From contig JABMQR010000191.1 in assembly GCA_013202335.1 (NCBI GenBank), forward strand, positions 1 through 30,534: a stretch of 30,534 nucleotides of DNA, written 5' to 3'. The notes beneath the pieces were generated by a model. That model saw only the letters and a program-made list of their open reading frames with translations, was not told the origin of the DNA and ran no database searches. Every line of letters starts with the position of its first letter. The first letter of the stretch is position 1. The position numbers were made by a program, and so were the translations under genes. Origin of the DNA: Bacteroidota bacterium. GTDB lineage: Bacteria > Spirochaetota > Spirochaetia > JABMQR01. Positions 1-8,843 of the stretch are shown in pieces.

Positions 1-1227
1 CTCTTCAAGAGTTAAGTTGGTTTCGATATTATCTTCAATATATTGAATAGCCTTCCTTATAGATATCCCTGCGTCACCCTGATAAATAACACGTGCATTC
101 CTCAGCATTTTATTAAGAATTTCAAAACATGTCTGCTCAAGATTTTCACTCTTTCTTATATTAAATAACTTATCAAAATAAAAAGCATCAAAACTTACAT
201 CTTTCATATTTTTATTCAAAGAATTCAGGTAAATATTTATTTCGTATAGAAGCTGAATAAGGATTCCTTTCTTTATTTTAATAATTTCATCCCTTAAAGC
301 ATCTAAAACCTGACTAAATAATTCCTTCACCTCAATTTCATCAGATTTACGGAGTGCTTTTAAAAGATTATCTTTAATATTTTTTACTTCGAGAAAAAGA
401 TCTGACCTGGATTTTAATAACTTCAATTTTTCCATATTCAGGAAGTAATTGTATTCTATTAAATTATTAAAAAAATCCAGATTTACAGATTCAATTGTTA
501 TTGAAAATTCCCTGGTGATATATTTTTTAATATTATTAACAGCTATTTGAAGATCTGATCTATATATTGAGTCTCCCATTTTAGTTCTACAAACACCAAC
601 AAGATTATGAAATTTCCCAACAACTTCTATAAAAAAAATAGAAAAAATTCCCGGTAATTTTCGCAGCCATTCCTTTAATACAAGGTCATCAATTTGATTT
701 TCTATTGTAAGTTTTATAGATACACATTTATTATTTAACAGCCGGTTAAAATCCTGGTGTCCATCTATAGATTTTCCGCTAATGAAATCAACCAAAAGTT
801 TTTCATGTAACAGCCTTTTATAGTCTTGTGGATCTGTGGAAGATTTTTTATCCAAATCTGATTTTATTTGAAAAAATAATTCGATAATTTCTTTCAGAGG
901 AATAGGTTTTAAAAGGTAATGTTTAACATTATACCTTATTGCATTTCTGGCATATTCAAAATCTTTATAGGCACTGATAAAAACAACTTCAACATCATTC
1001 CCCATTTCTCTTAAGTATCTGACCATCTCAATACCGGAAATGTCATTCATTTTGATATCTGTAAGAACTACATCTATTGTATTTATTTTCAAAAATTCAA
1101 TAGCTTCCTTTCCATCAGAAAAAATCGAAATCACTTCAAAGCCAATGCTGTTCCAGTCCAGCAAAGAAGCAAGGCCCTTTCTTGAAATCTCTTCATCATC
1201 AACAATAATAAGTTTATATAAATTCAT
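1..1227 (-). CDS. AraC-type response regulator (YesN-like), 3' end cut by window edge
   Basis: Cytoplasmic two-component response regulator with an AraC-type DNA-binding end, presumably controlling nearby sugar-uptake or catabolic genes after phosphorylation by a kinase outside the window. The first 409 residues are visible. The receiver domain (about residues 1-120) has acidic residues D10/D11, phospho-acceptor D57 in the stretch VVLTDIKM, S85 and K107 in LLKP. A long helical middle region of about 250 residues follows. The last visible residues (RKAIQYIEDN then LTLEE) match the start of the AraC helix-turn-helix, so only about 80-100 residues are missing. The ATG start has only a weak AGAG Shine-Dalgarno. 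It lies 54 bases downstream of sulfatase 1 on the same strand with no visible terminator, so co-transcription is possible. The receiver assignment is firm; the regulated target is unknown. Confidence 0.9.
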   Translation of the reverse strand, partial: MNLYKLIIVDDEEISRKGLASLLDWNSIGFEVISIFSDGKEAIEFLKINTIDVVLTDIKMNDISGIEMVRYLREMGNDVEVVFISAYKDFEYARNAIRYNVKHYLLKPIPLKEIIELFFQIKSDLDKKSSTDPQDYKRLLHEKLLVDFISGKSIDGHQDFNRLLNNKCVSIKLTIENQIDDLVLKEWLRKLPGIFSIFFIEVVGKFHNLVGVCRTKMGDSIYRSDLQIAVNNIKKYITREFSITIESVNLDFFNNLIEYNYFLNMEKLKLLKSRSDLFLEVKNIKDNLLKALRKSDEIEVKELFSQVLDALRDEIIKIKKGILIQLLYEINIYLNSLNKNMKDVSFDAFYFDKLFNIRKSENLEQTCFEILNKMLRNARVIYQGDAGISIRKAIQYIEDNIETNLTLEE

Positions 1228-1281
1228 TTCTAACTCTTTATATAGATGCATCCTTTTCGAGAGTATTAAATTTCAGGCTCT

Positions 1282-2676
1282 TTACCATTGATCAGTGGGC
1301 TCAGCATTTACATTCATGTTCATTCTACCATCATCATCATAATGATGCTTATACCAGAAACCATTTATTGTATTGTACGGCTTTCTAACCTGAGATACCC
1401 TTTTAAGGAGTGTATCTGTCATCTCTGCCACAATATTATTATATTCATGGTCATCAATTAGATTATTAAGTTCCCAGGGATCATTAACCGCATCGTATAG
1501 TTCATTTTTCTCCCCTTCGAGATTGGAAATAAAGCGGAATCTTTTTGAAGCCAGTGCTTTACGTTGTACATTTTCTGTAAGAGCAGTTTCTCTCAAATTC
1601 TCTGCCTTACCATTCATATGGTCAAAAAAGGATATACCCTGAATTGTATTGAGAATATCCAATCCGGCTATATCACATAGAGTCGGAAACACATCGACTG
1701 ATTCAATAATTTCATCAGATATTTTATGTACCGGCTTCCTGAAATCTGCAAAAAAGAGTGGAACCCTTGTTATGGCCTTATAGCTGATGCCGCCTTTTTT
1801 GGAATAAAGCCCATGCTCCCCGGCAAAATCTCCATGATCGGCTGTAAACACAATAACGGTGTTTTCCAGTTGTCCATTTTCTTTAAGACCTTCCATAATT
1901 TGTCCAATGCAGTGATCAATCTGAGATATCAATCCCATATATGCACCAACACACTCTCTTAACTGACCTTCAGAAATTTTCGATCGCATATCCTTCACTT
2001 TTCCCTTTTCAGAATCACTGACAGGTGGAAGATCAAGTTCTTCAGGCGGATACATTGAAGCATATGGTTGTGAAGGAGTATATGGCTGATGGGGCCGGGC
2101 AAAACTGACCCAGGCAAACCATGGTTCATCTGATTTTGGTTTCTCATTCTTTTCAACCTGCTGATTTACATAACGCAGGGTCATCTTTGCCAGAGCCGAT
2201 TCACAGCTGTGCTCAAAAGGCAGCCTGGAAGGTTTACCAGTCACAACACCCTCATAGAAGCGATTGTCATTATCCTCATACAAACCTGCACCTTCCAGAT
2301 ATTTCGGGAATTCAAGGAATTCATCATAAACGTAATCTGAGTCTTTCTCGACCCAGTATCTGGGAGTATGCAGCTTTCCCAAAGCTCCAGTCCTGTAGCC
2401 ATGATCAGAAAAGTATCGGAACATACTGGTAATATTTGGCGGCTCCTGGCCGTATAGTCCGTAATAGCCATGGGTAGAGGGGTATAAACCGGAAAGTAAA
2501 CTCATCCGGCTGGGAGTACAGATAGGATTATTACAGTATGCATTTTCAAATATGTACGCTTTCTCTGCCAGACTGTCCAGGTGTGGTGTTTTAATTTTAT
2601 TATCTCCGGTAAAACCCAGACATCGGGCATTAAGCTGGTCACAATATATAATCATGATATTTGGCCTATCAGACAA
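1282..2676 (-). CDS. Type I sulfatase, Cys-type (sulfatase 1)
   Basis: Formylglycine-dependent sulfatase of the alkaline-phosphatase fold, 464 residues, removing sulfate esters from an unknown substrate. The metal site begins at the N terminus (IIYCDQ). The modification motif C-T-P-S-R is at residues 53-57, with C53 the residue converted to formylglycine. K101 sits in GKLH, and the second metal motif ADHGDFAGEHG starts near residue 279. There is no signal peptide, so the enzyme should be cytoplasmic. The start codon is TTG, chosen because AGGAGG lies six bases upstream and the protein then begins as the family does (RPNIMII). No maturase (anSME or FGE) is in the window. Upstream are two predicted promoters with the shared palindrome. 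The family is certain; the substrate is not. Confidence 0.93.
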   Translation of the reverse strand: MSDRPNIMIIYCDQLNARCLGFTGDNKIKTPHLDSLAEKAYIFENAYCNNPICTPSRMSLLSGLYPSTHGYYGLYGQEPPNITSMFRYFSDHGYRTGALGKLHTPRYWVEKDSDYVYDEFLEFPKYLEGAGLYEDNDNRFYEGVVTGKPSRLPFEHSCESALAKMTLRYVNQQVEKNEKPKSDEPWFAWVSFARPHQPYTPSQPYASMYPPEELDLPPVSDSEKGKVKDMRSKISEGQLRECVGAYMGLISQIDHCIGQIMEGLKENGQLENTVIVFTADHGDFAGEHGLYSKKGGISYKAITRVPLFFADFRKPVHKISDEIIESVDVFPTLCDIAGLDILNTIQGISFFDHMNGKAENLRETALTENVQRKALASKRFRFISNLEGEKNELYDAVNDPWELNNLIDDHEYNNIVAEMTDTLLKRVSQVRKPYNTINGFWYKHHYDDDGRMNMNVNAEPTDQW

Positions 2677-2712
2677 AGTCAGCCTCCTCTTTATAAAGTC
2701 TTTTAGAAATTG

Positions 2713-2742
2713 ATATAACCTATCTTGTATACAAAATGTAAA
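2713..2742 (-). promoter_or_regulatory. Sulfatase 1 proximal promoter with operator in the spacer
   Basis: On the minus strand, TTTACA (complement 2737-2742) and TTATAT (complement 2713-2718) are 18 bases apart. The spacer holds the palindrome core TTGTATACAA at 2725-2734. The same arrangement recurs at sulfatases 2 and 4. Prediction from sequence only. Confidence 0.6.
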
Positions 2743-2906
2743 CTTACAAAAACGAAAGAATATTATAAAAGTTAATTATATCAACACTCAGTTTCCAGTG
2801 AAAATGATATTTTTACTTCATAATATACATCTATTCACACATGTCTATAGAGGATTTTCTACTGTTGATTTTGTAATAATGTGCCAATAAATTCTATACA
2901 TCAATG

Positions 2907-2944
2907 TTGTATACAAGTTTAACCTGTTTTTTTTCTCTTGTCAA
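2907..2944 (-). promoter_or_regulatory. Sulfatase 1 distal promoter with operator just downstream of -10
   Basis: On the minus strand, TTGACA (complement 2939-2944) is followed after 17 bases by TAAACT (complement 2916-2921). The palindrome core TTGTATACAA lies at 2907-2916, abutting the -10. A transcript from here would have a leader of about 230 bases before sulfatase 1. Confidence 0.5.
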
Positions 2945-2958
2945 TTTTTTTTCAGGAG

Positions 2959-3225
2959 AGCTTTTTGCGCTGTATTACATTTTGAATTTAAAAAGCAGCT
3001 CTTATCTAATATAAGTACCAATAACTGGCGCAAAATAGCCAAAAACAAGCTGTTACCATAGACATCGCAAAAGCCTGAGGAGGTTTTTGCATTGGGTAAA
3101 TATTTCATATATTTTACTTTTAATTGTTCTATTGCTGTTCTGACTGCATTTCTTGGGGTAAAATATTATTAGGCAGTATTCTATCTCTTTACCATAAAAC
3201 CTTTTATATTACAGCGCAAAAAGCT
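2959..3225. repeat. 16-bp perfect inverted-repeat pair enclosing about 235 bases
   Basis: The left arm at 2959-2974 (AGCTTTTTGCGCTGTA) is the exact reverse complement of the right arm at 3210-3225. A 10-base direct repeat (AAGCTGTTAC) also occurs at 3047-3056 and 3221-3230. The pair could be the ends of a small non-autonomous element, or a long-range RNA pairing around the short reading frame inside it. No flanking target duplication was recognised. Confidence 0.6.
3092..3172 (+). CDS. Possible 26-residue hydrophobic peptide
   Basis: A short reading frame starting with TTG, eight bases after a strong GAGGAGG Shine-Dalgarno (3078-3084) and ending in TAG. The product is nearly all one membrane-spanning segment: start GKYFIYFTF, then NCSIAVLTAF, ending GVKYY. 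TTG starts behind strong SD sequences are used by other genes here, so the start is credible. I do not recognise a family. Size and hydrophobicity resemble type I toxin peptides or small membrane regulators, but this is only a resemblance. It lies between the arms of a 16-bp inverted repeat. It could be chance coding in a 555-base region with no other gene. Confidence 0.3.
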   Translation: MGKYFIYFTFNCSIAVLTAFLGVKYY

Positions 3226-3232
3226 GTTACAA

Positions 3233-4642
3233 CTAAAGAACTGTCTTTTTTATTTTCTCCATCATATTTTCCAACTGATACTGTCCGATTATAAACATAG
3301 CTTCATTTTCATTCCGGCTGACCGCATAAAATTCTTTATTATATGGATAAAACTGAATTCTGCTCAAGGAAGGTTCTGCATTATTCATTTCAAAGGAGAT
3401 GGTTATGGCCGGATCATTCATAACTACCTCCCCACTTACTTCCCCTTCGATAAAAATTGAAAGGAGATCCTGGTAGAGCAACTTAAATTTCTCTTCCCCC
3501 ACTTCTATTCCATTTAATAGATAGAGAGTAGATTCACCGCTTCTTTCAATCTTTCCAAAGACTTTATAGTTATCCTCAGCGATGGAAAAAGCATCTATGG
3601 AATCAATTTTGATTAAACAGGCAAACCTATCCATAAGATCAAAGGGGCTTGTTCGGAGAAAGGGAAGGTCCTTCTTATTTAATGTAAAGATCTGATCTTC
3701 ATTTTTCATCTTTCCATAAACCATGTTTCTGTCAAAATCTTTCCCGATAAGCAGTTCAAAACTGTTTCCGGATCTCTCAACTATTAATAGTTTTTTTGAA
3801 GAATCATCTATTCCATAATCTTCAGGATTCCCTGAATCGATAAAATCAACAATCTCCAGGGGTTTTTCCAAACTTTCCAGAAGTTCTGTCAGGCTCTCTT
3901 TGTTAACAGGAACAGGGACTGTGTATGGTGACTCAAGCATGAAATGGTAAAAGTTAGCTGAAAACATATCCATTCTCTGATAGGGAACAACTTTTATAAG
4001 TGAATCATTAAGTATTGTTATGGTTGATATCTGAGTTGAATCAATAACAGGCAGCGTCCTGTTCCTTAAATCATCAATAGTCAGGCTCAGAGATTCTCCA
4101 ACCAGGCCTCTAACAATGTAAATCTCTTCTACTCCATCTATCTGTATATAATAACCACTTTCAGAAGGATTGAGAGATCCTAATAATATGGTTGTAACCT
4201 TATCTCCTGCATTAATATAAACTCTATTCGATTGACTGCTGATCCCCCACTGTTCTCTGTTTTCAGAGGTGAAACTGACAGTTTCCATGGAACTCAGATT
4301 TAATACAGATCTTATTACAGAGCTAATCCTTTGTGTATCAATTCGATTATATAAGCCGTTATTGACAGTCCAGGATTCTCCTTCATTATTAAAAATAATC
4401 TTCTCTGCCTGAGTACTGAACTCAATGGAATCCACTTCGGAAGGATTCATTTTAATGAGAGATTTCGGTCCGCGTTCTTCAGTAGTGTTAATCTCTTCAC
4501 CCGGTTTTTCAGTACTTACACCCTGATCAAAATTAGCCGGGCCTGATGCTTCTTCATATCTACCCGATTTTAAGTAGATTAGTACGGCTCCGAGGATAAG
4601 CAGGACTGCTATAGCCGAAAATAATTTCCTGCTTTTTTTCAA
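3233..4642 (-). CDS. DUF4340-domain protein of a Gld-type ABC operon
   Basis: A 469-residue membrane-anchored extracytoplasmic protein. The N terminus has basic residues then one hydrophobic segment (about residues 8-24, AIAVLLILGAVLIY). The rest is soluble and rich in short repeated units of the type seen in DUF4340 proteins, which commonly follow gldG-like genes. No enzymatic motif is visible. The start codon overlaps the gldG stop by four bases (ATGA), so it depends on translational coupling. The gene is intact although its upstream partners are broken, so it is probably an orphan or recently inactivated component. Its function is not known even in intact operons. Confidence 0.75.
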   Translation of the reverse strand: MKKSRKLFSAIAVLLILGAVLIYLKSGRYEEASGPANFDQGVSTEKPGEEINTTEERGPKSLIKMNPSEVDSIEFSTQAEKIIFNNEGESWTVNNGLYNRIDTQRISSVIRSVLNLSSMETVSFTSENREQWGISSQSNRVYINAGDKVTTILLGSLNPSESGYYIQIDGVEEIYIVRGLVGESLSLTIDDLRNRTLPVIDSTQISTITILNDSLIKVVPYQRMDMFSANFYHFMLESPYTVPVPVNKESLTELLESLEKPLEIVDFIDSGNPEDYGIDDSSKKLLIVERSGNSFELLIGKDFDRNMVYGKMKNEDQIFTLNKKDLPFLRTSPFDLMDRFACLIKIDSIDAFSIAEDNYKVFGKIERSGESTLYLLNGIEVGEEKFKLLYQDLLSIFIEGEVSGEVVMNDPAITISFEMNNAEPSLSRIQFYPYNKEFYAVSRNENEAMFIIGQYQLENMMEKIKKTVL

Positions 4643-6062
4643 AGGTTTTTCCTCTTTCTATATACAACCAGAGCAGTTATAAGAATGATTAATGGGATTA
4701 AGAGAGTGACAATACCTCCGTATATTAAAGCAGTCCTCGTATCAATCCGCAAAGGGATATCAAACAGGGATTTTGAAGGAACCATAACCGTACTCTTATT
4801 ATTATCAAGCCATGACAGGGACCCGATAAGCAGTTTGACATTTCCCGGAATGACTCCAATTCCGGGAAGTGGAGTAAATGCAAGGTCACTACCAATCACA
4901 ACAATCCGGGCTCCGACATCTTCCCCTGTATCTCTGTCTGTTCCGTTTATTGAAACAGCAACATCAACAGGTCCGGCAATGTCTGATGAAAGTAAAGAAT
5001 AATTCTGTTTGGTGAGATCAATCCGCAACCATGAATTATCAGAGGAAGCAAGAATTGTATTGAAGTTAAGGTTCCCTTTTTCAGATTCTGTTCTCCTGAA
5101 TCCTACAGAAGCTGATAAAATCGGATCAAGCTGGCTATTTTCTATGAAATCGGTTATCTCATTCTCCTTCATAAATGGAGCAAAAACAAAGGGATTATCA
5201 CTGAATTCAGACAATAATCTGCTTGTATTTCTTTCCATTACAAGCCCTTTAATTATTTCCAGATCGTATATTCTTAAGACCGAATACAGATTTTCCATTT
5301 TACTCTCCGTGTAACCGAACGCGGCGAGCAATTTTCCTCCATCTTTCAGATATGCCTCAAGTTTTCCTGCTTCATATTCGGTAAAATCTCTTTTGGGACC
5401 AATTAACAGCAGCATGTCTGCATCATCGGGAATCCCTGAGGCAGTTGTAATATCCAGTGTCTCAAGATTGAAATTGGCAGCTATTACTTCAATATCAATT
5501 CCTGATTGAGCAAGAGAAAATTCATTATGTCCGGTAATTGTATAGACATTCGGAATTCGGCCGCTCATTACATAGGCAATTGCAGAGGTAATCTGCTGCT
5601 CAACTTTTTGACCATAAATCTGAGAACCCGACTGACTGTAATTTAGATTGTAAAGATCAATCTTCTTTATCACTTTCCAATAGTTCCCGCTTTTAACAAT
5701 CAAAGACCCAATTGAAAGGGCTTCACCATTAGTCTGAAAAGGTGCAAGAAGAGCAGGATTCTATCCGGATCAATTATTTTGACAGAAATTCTTTTATAAT
5801 CTGAATACTGATCCAGAACTCCCACAATCTGTTTTGACTCCCGTCCCGGTTTATATAATGCATAGATATCCACTTCACCCTCAAGGGCGTGAAGGATAGA
5901 TATCGTTTCTTCCGAAAGGCTGAATAAACCTTTTTCGGTCAGATCAAATTTCAGATCAAGCGTCTCTGCTATCAGGTTGACTACAAGAAGAACTGCAAGA
6001 ACAATTATGACCATAAGGACGGAATAGGAAGCCTGTTTTATTTTGGTATCAAATAATTTCAT
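4639..6062 (-). pseudogene. gldG: gldG-like ABC transporter auxiliary protein, frameshifted
   Basis: Two overlapping frames together make one GldG-type protein: a short N-terminal cytoplasmic tail, a membrane segment (VLMVIIVLAVLLVVNLI), the FDLTEKGLFSLSE motif typical of the family, a large extracytoplasmic domain, and a C-terminal membrane segment (LIPLIILITALVVY). The frame breaks near 5759-5762, where GAT AGA is followed by ATCCTG. One added base restores D-R-N-P-A-L-L-A-P-F and joins to the downstream frame, giving 474 residues. The length 1424 is one base short of a codon multiple, as expected. I place the start at 6062 (KLFDTKIKQ), because the in-frame codons upstream lie in transposase sequence. 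This may be a true mutation or a consensus error. The missing base is not in a long homopolymer, which favours a true mutation. Confidence 0.8.
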
Positions 6063-6080
6063 GGATTTATGCCTCTTTAG

Positions 6081-6630
6081 ACCAGCGAACAATTTCACAG
6101 CGAGCTGAAAACCGATATGGATGTAGAACGATTCCCATCAGGTAAGATGGCCGTTAATGCTCTGCTGTTGCATATCGCCATGGTAGGCTTTAATACCTTA
6201 CGGCTGATAGGACAAACAGCGTTGCAGTTTTCTCAAGATCTGCCCTACCGCCACAAGGGGAAACGCAAACGATTACGAAAAGTCATTGATGATCTGATCA
6301 GAATTTCCTGCAAGGTAGTCATGCATGCACGTAAATTCATGATAAAACTCTGGTGTCATGATCCCTGGTATGCGGTCTTTAAGAACATCTACTTGGCTCT
6401 GTGTAACAGCTCTTACTGCTGAAAATATACTGCCTCGTTTTGCTTTAGTGGGAGAGGTTTATTGTTAGTAGAGCATGCAGACCATAATTGCTTGCTATTT
6501 CTCACCACTTCTGAGACAATTAAGTGATGAATCACATCTGAGAGGAATTTTTTCTGTTTAATCCAGAATAAATTTTTTCAGCGGGTGAATTTTGCTTCAT
6601 TTTGAATTTTTATACGGATTCAGGTGACTT
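6081..6630 (+). mobile_element. IS1380-like insertion sequence remnant (transposase C terminus)
   Basis: A plus-strand frame from 6081 to 6422 encodes about 113 residues beginning TSEQFHSELKTDMDVERFPS, the block around the catalytic glutamate near the C terminus of IS1380-type transposases, and ending with the expected basic helical tail (RISCKVVMHARK). An in-frame TAG immediately precedes ACC, so everything upstream in the transposase is gone. Bases 6423-6630 have no gene and are probably the right end of the element. Its outer boundary near 6630 is approximate. It sits exactly where the 3' part of gldA and all of gldF should be. Confidence 0.65.
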
Positions 6631-6945
6631 ATTAACTTTTTTAAGCTCTCCGGCGAATTTCAGATATTCCGATACCGTCATATCGGGATAAAGAGGCGGA
6701 ATTTCCGGCAGGTATCCAATAGCTTTTTTTACATCTATAGGATTTTCGCTTACATTGTATCCATCCACCAGTACCACACCGGATGACGGTGAAAGATAAC
6801 CGGTAATCATATTCATTGTTGTTGATTTACCTGCTCCGTTTGGTCCGAGAAATCCTATTATTTCTCCTTTCATAATATGGAAACTTATCTTATCTACAGC
6901 TTTATGCCGGCCATAGTTTTTGCTCAGAACTTCTGCTTTTATCAA
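6610..6945 (-). pseudogene. gldA: gldA-like ABC ATPase, truncated to the N-terminal third
   Basis: The 111-residue frame opens as a Gld/CcmA-type ABC ATPase: Walker A GPNGAGKST at residues 34-42, the A-loop region YGRHKAVD, and the Q-loop region near IGYLPEIPPLYPDMTV. Intact relatives are about 300 residues. The signature motif, Walker B and the rest are missing, so it cannot hydrolyse ATP. The reading ends a few residues after ELKKVNKS, where the IS remnant appears to begin. The start is TTG with a good GAGGGG eight bases upstream. It begins 34 bases after the sulfatase 2 stop on the same strand and may still be transcribed from that promoter. Confidence 0.8.
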
Positions 6946-6979
6946 GTATCTGTCCCCTCTTTAGAGTTTATTTCAAATT

Positions 6980-8665
6980 TCATTTATTTCGGCTTTCTTC
7001 CACCAGCCCAAACAGCCTTTTAATATCATCATCAGAAAAATCACCATTCTTCTGCCAGGCTGCTAAATCAAGATCCTCAAACTTTACAACTGTTTCCTTA
7101 CCGGCTGCATCCGCGACCTCACAGATGAAGTCATTCATTTTCCCCTTTTCAGACTCCCTGGTAAGTTTCTCCTGAAACACAGGAAAGACTCTGTTTCTGT
7201 ATGGTTTAGGTTTATAAGGCTCCCGAATAACCAGTTCACCGTTTTCCAGCGAATCCTCAAGACCGAAACGCTGCTCATATATCGTTAATTCAGCTTTCAG
7301 CCTTGATCTTACTTCTTCATATTCTTCCGGCTCAGATTCAAGGAGGTTCAAAGTTTCTCCGGGATCCTTTTCCAGATCAAAAAGTTCTTCTCTTCCCCCG
7401 CCGAAATAATAGTTGAATTTAAAGTGCTCATCCCGGAGTGAGATCCATCTCCTGTTTTCGACTGAATATTCCACATACTGCCTCGATCTGTCCTTCAGGG
7501 GATTCTCAGCAAAGAGACTCTCGCCGAGGAGATCGAAATCAGCTGGATAATCAACTCCTGCCGCATCAAGAATAGTTGAAAAAAGATCAGCAAGATCGAC
7601 AAAATCATTTCGCCTCGTTCCGGGTCTTAGTTTTTCCGGGAATCTTATGATCATGGGAATACGGCTGCAGGCATCATAGGGAAGCCACTTCTGATATGTT
7701 CCGTAATCTCCAAGCATCTCTCCATGATCGCTGGTAAAAATGATCAGGGTATTATCCAGCTGGCCTGTCTCTTTCAGTGATTCAACGATACACCCGAGGT
7801 GATGGTCGATATGAGTAATAGATGCATAGTAGAGTTCCCGCATTCTACGGACATAGACGACCGTCGGCAGATCACCCAGTAATTTATTCTCTTCTGCAAG
7901 GGGGGAGATGGTCGTTTGAGTTTCAAGGGGCTCCGGAAATTCAACACCTTTGTAGAGATCCGCAAACTCATCGGGTACGTTAAAAGGGGGATGGGGAGCA
8001 ATAAAACCGAGTTTCAGCAGCCAGGGATGCTCTCCATTATTAGTCTGTACAAAGTCTACAGCCCGTTGTGCCACCCAGGATGTTCCATGGTGTTCCTCCG
8101 GTAGTAGGGAACGTTGAGGGAGCATATAGAGAAGATTACGGACACCGTGAATATTAAGCACATTTCCGTAACCATTTTCATTCAGATACTGTAGATATTC
8201 ATCCTGCTCCCGGTAGCCCGGAACCTCCTGCATCAGCTCCATATTGAGGTAACCGTTATGTCTCCTGGGAGGATAGAAGTGGTTCTTTCCGATAGTCCTT
8301 GTTTCATAACCCGCATCAGAGAGGAGTTCGGGAAAGGTTGGAAGTCTTTTCTTCATCCCCTTGCCCCAGTCGTTGTCCGGATATCCATGTTCTCTCCCCG
8401 GGAGTCCGGTTAGAAGAGTATGCCTTGCTGGCATGCAGATAGGATTGTTTGTGTATGCGTTTTCAAATAAACAGCCTTCTGCAGCAAGCTGGTCCAGATT
8501 TGGAGTTTTCATCCACTCCGCGCCGGCAGCTTTAATAGTGTCCCACCGCTGCTGATCTGTCATAATCAGAAGAATATTGGGCCTTGTATCCTTCTCTTTC
8601 AGCAATTTCATCCTCAGGTCATTTGATTTGGCACTGCTCAGTGTCTTTCTGTTCTCAGGTTTCAT
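6980..8665 (-). CDS. Type I sulfatase, Cys-type (sulfatase 2)
   Basis: A 561-residue formylglycine sulfatase, the longest of the four here. The core starts with RPNILLIMTDQQ (about residue 28). The modification motif C-M-P-A-R is at residues 77-81 (C77 modified). GKNH provides the conserved lysine, and the C-terminal metal motif reads SDHGEMLGDYG. A roughly 100-residue C-terminal extension follows the usual sulfatase tail (LFDLEKDPGE). No signal peptide is present, so it should be cytoplasmic. A frame open to 8722 exists, but I choose ATG at 8665 because AGGAG lies five bases upstream. The gene is divergent from the epimerase and shares its operator. Substrate unknown; a sulfated sugar is likely from context. 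Confidence 0.93.
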   Translation of the reverse strand: MKPENRKTLSSAKSNDLRMKLLKEKDTRPNILLIMTDQQRWDTIKAAGAEWMKTPNLDQLAAEGCLFENAYTNNPICMPARHTLLTGLPGREHGYPDNDWGKGMKKRLPTFPELLSDAGYETRTIGKNHFYPPRRHNGYLNMELMQEVPGYREQDEYLQYLNENGYGNVLNIHGVRNLLYMLPQRSLLPEEHHGTSWVAQRAVDFVQTNNGEHPWLLKLGFIAPHPPFNVPDEFADLYKGVEFPEPLETQTTISPLAEENKLLGDLPTVVYVRRMRELYYASITHIDHHLGCIVESLKETGQLDNTLIIFTSDHGEMLGDYGTYQKWLPYDACSRIPMIIRFPEKLRPGTRRNDFVDLADLFSTILDAAGVDYPADFDLLGESLFAENPLKDRSRQYVEYSVENRRWISLRDEHFKFNYYFGGGREELFDLEKDPGETLNLLESEPEEYEEVRSRLKAELTIYEQRFGLEDSLENGELVIREPYKPKPYRNRVFPVFQEKLTRESEKGKMNDFICEVADAAGKETVVKFEDLDLAAWQKNGDFSDDDIKRLFGLVEESRNK

Positions 8666-8763
8666 GCTTACTCCTATTTGACGTATACCAGAATAATTCC
8701 TGACTGAGATAAAAATCAGCATAGAGTCTTAATATAAAGATAATTAGATCATTGAGATCTATC

Positions 8764-8817
8764 TTGACTCATGTATATTCCTATGTAATAATATTATCTT
8801 GTATACAAGATGTCAAG
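8764..8817. promoter_or_regulatory. Divergent promoter pair with a 16-bp palindromic operator
   Basis: The perfect palindrome ATCTTGTATACAAGAT lies at 8796-8811. Leftward, TTGACA (complement 8811-8816) and TATTAT (complement 8788-8793) are 17 bases apart, with the 12-base palindrome core inside the spacer, driving sulfatase 2. Rightward, TTGACT (8764-8769) and AATAAT (8787-8792) are also 17 apart, so the palindrome covers the predicted epimerase start site. One bound protein could block both directions. Confidence 0.7.
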
Positions 8818-8843
8818 TTTATGAGAAATAAGAATGGATAACA

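Noticed and set aside
1040..1291. Plus-strand open frame of 83 codons
   Set aside because: It lies opposite the conserved receiver domain of the response regulator and has no ribosome site.
8680..8691. GACGTATACCAG resembling the shared operator
   Set aside because: Only the central GTATAC is shared. Four of twelve positions differ, and it lies in the 5' leader of sulfatase 2 away from the promoter.
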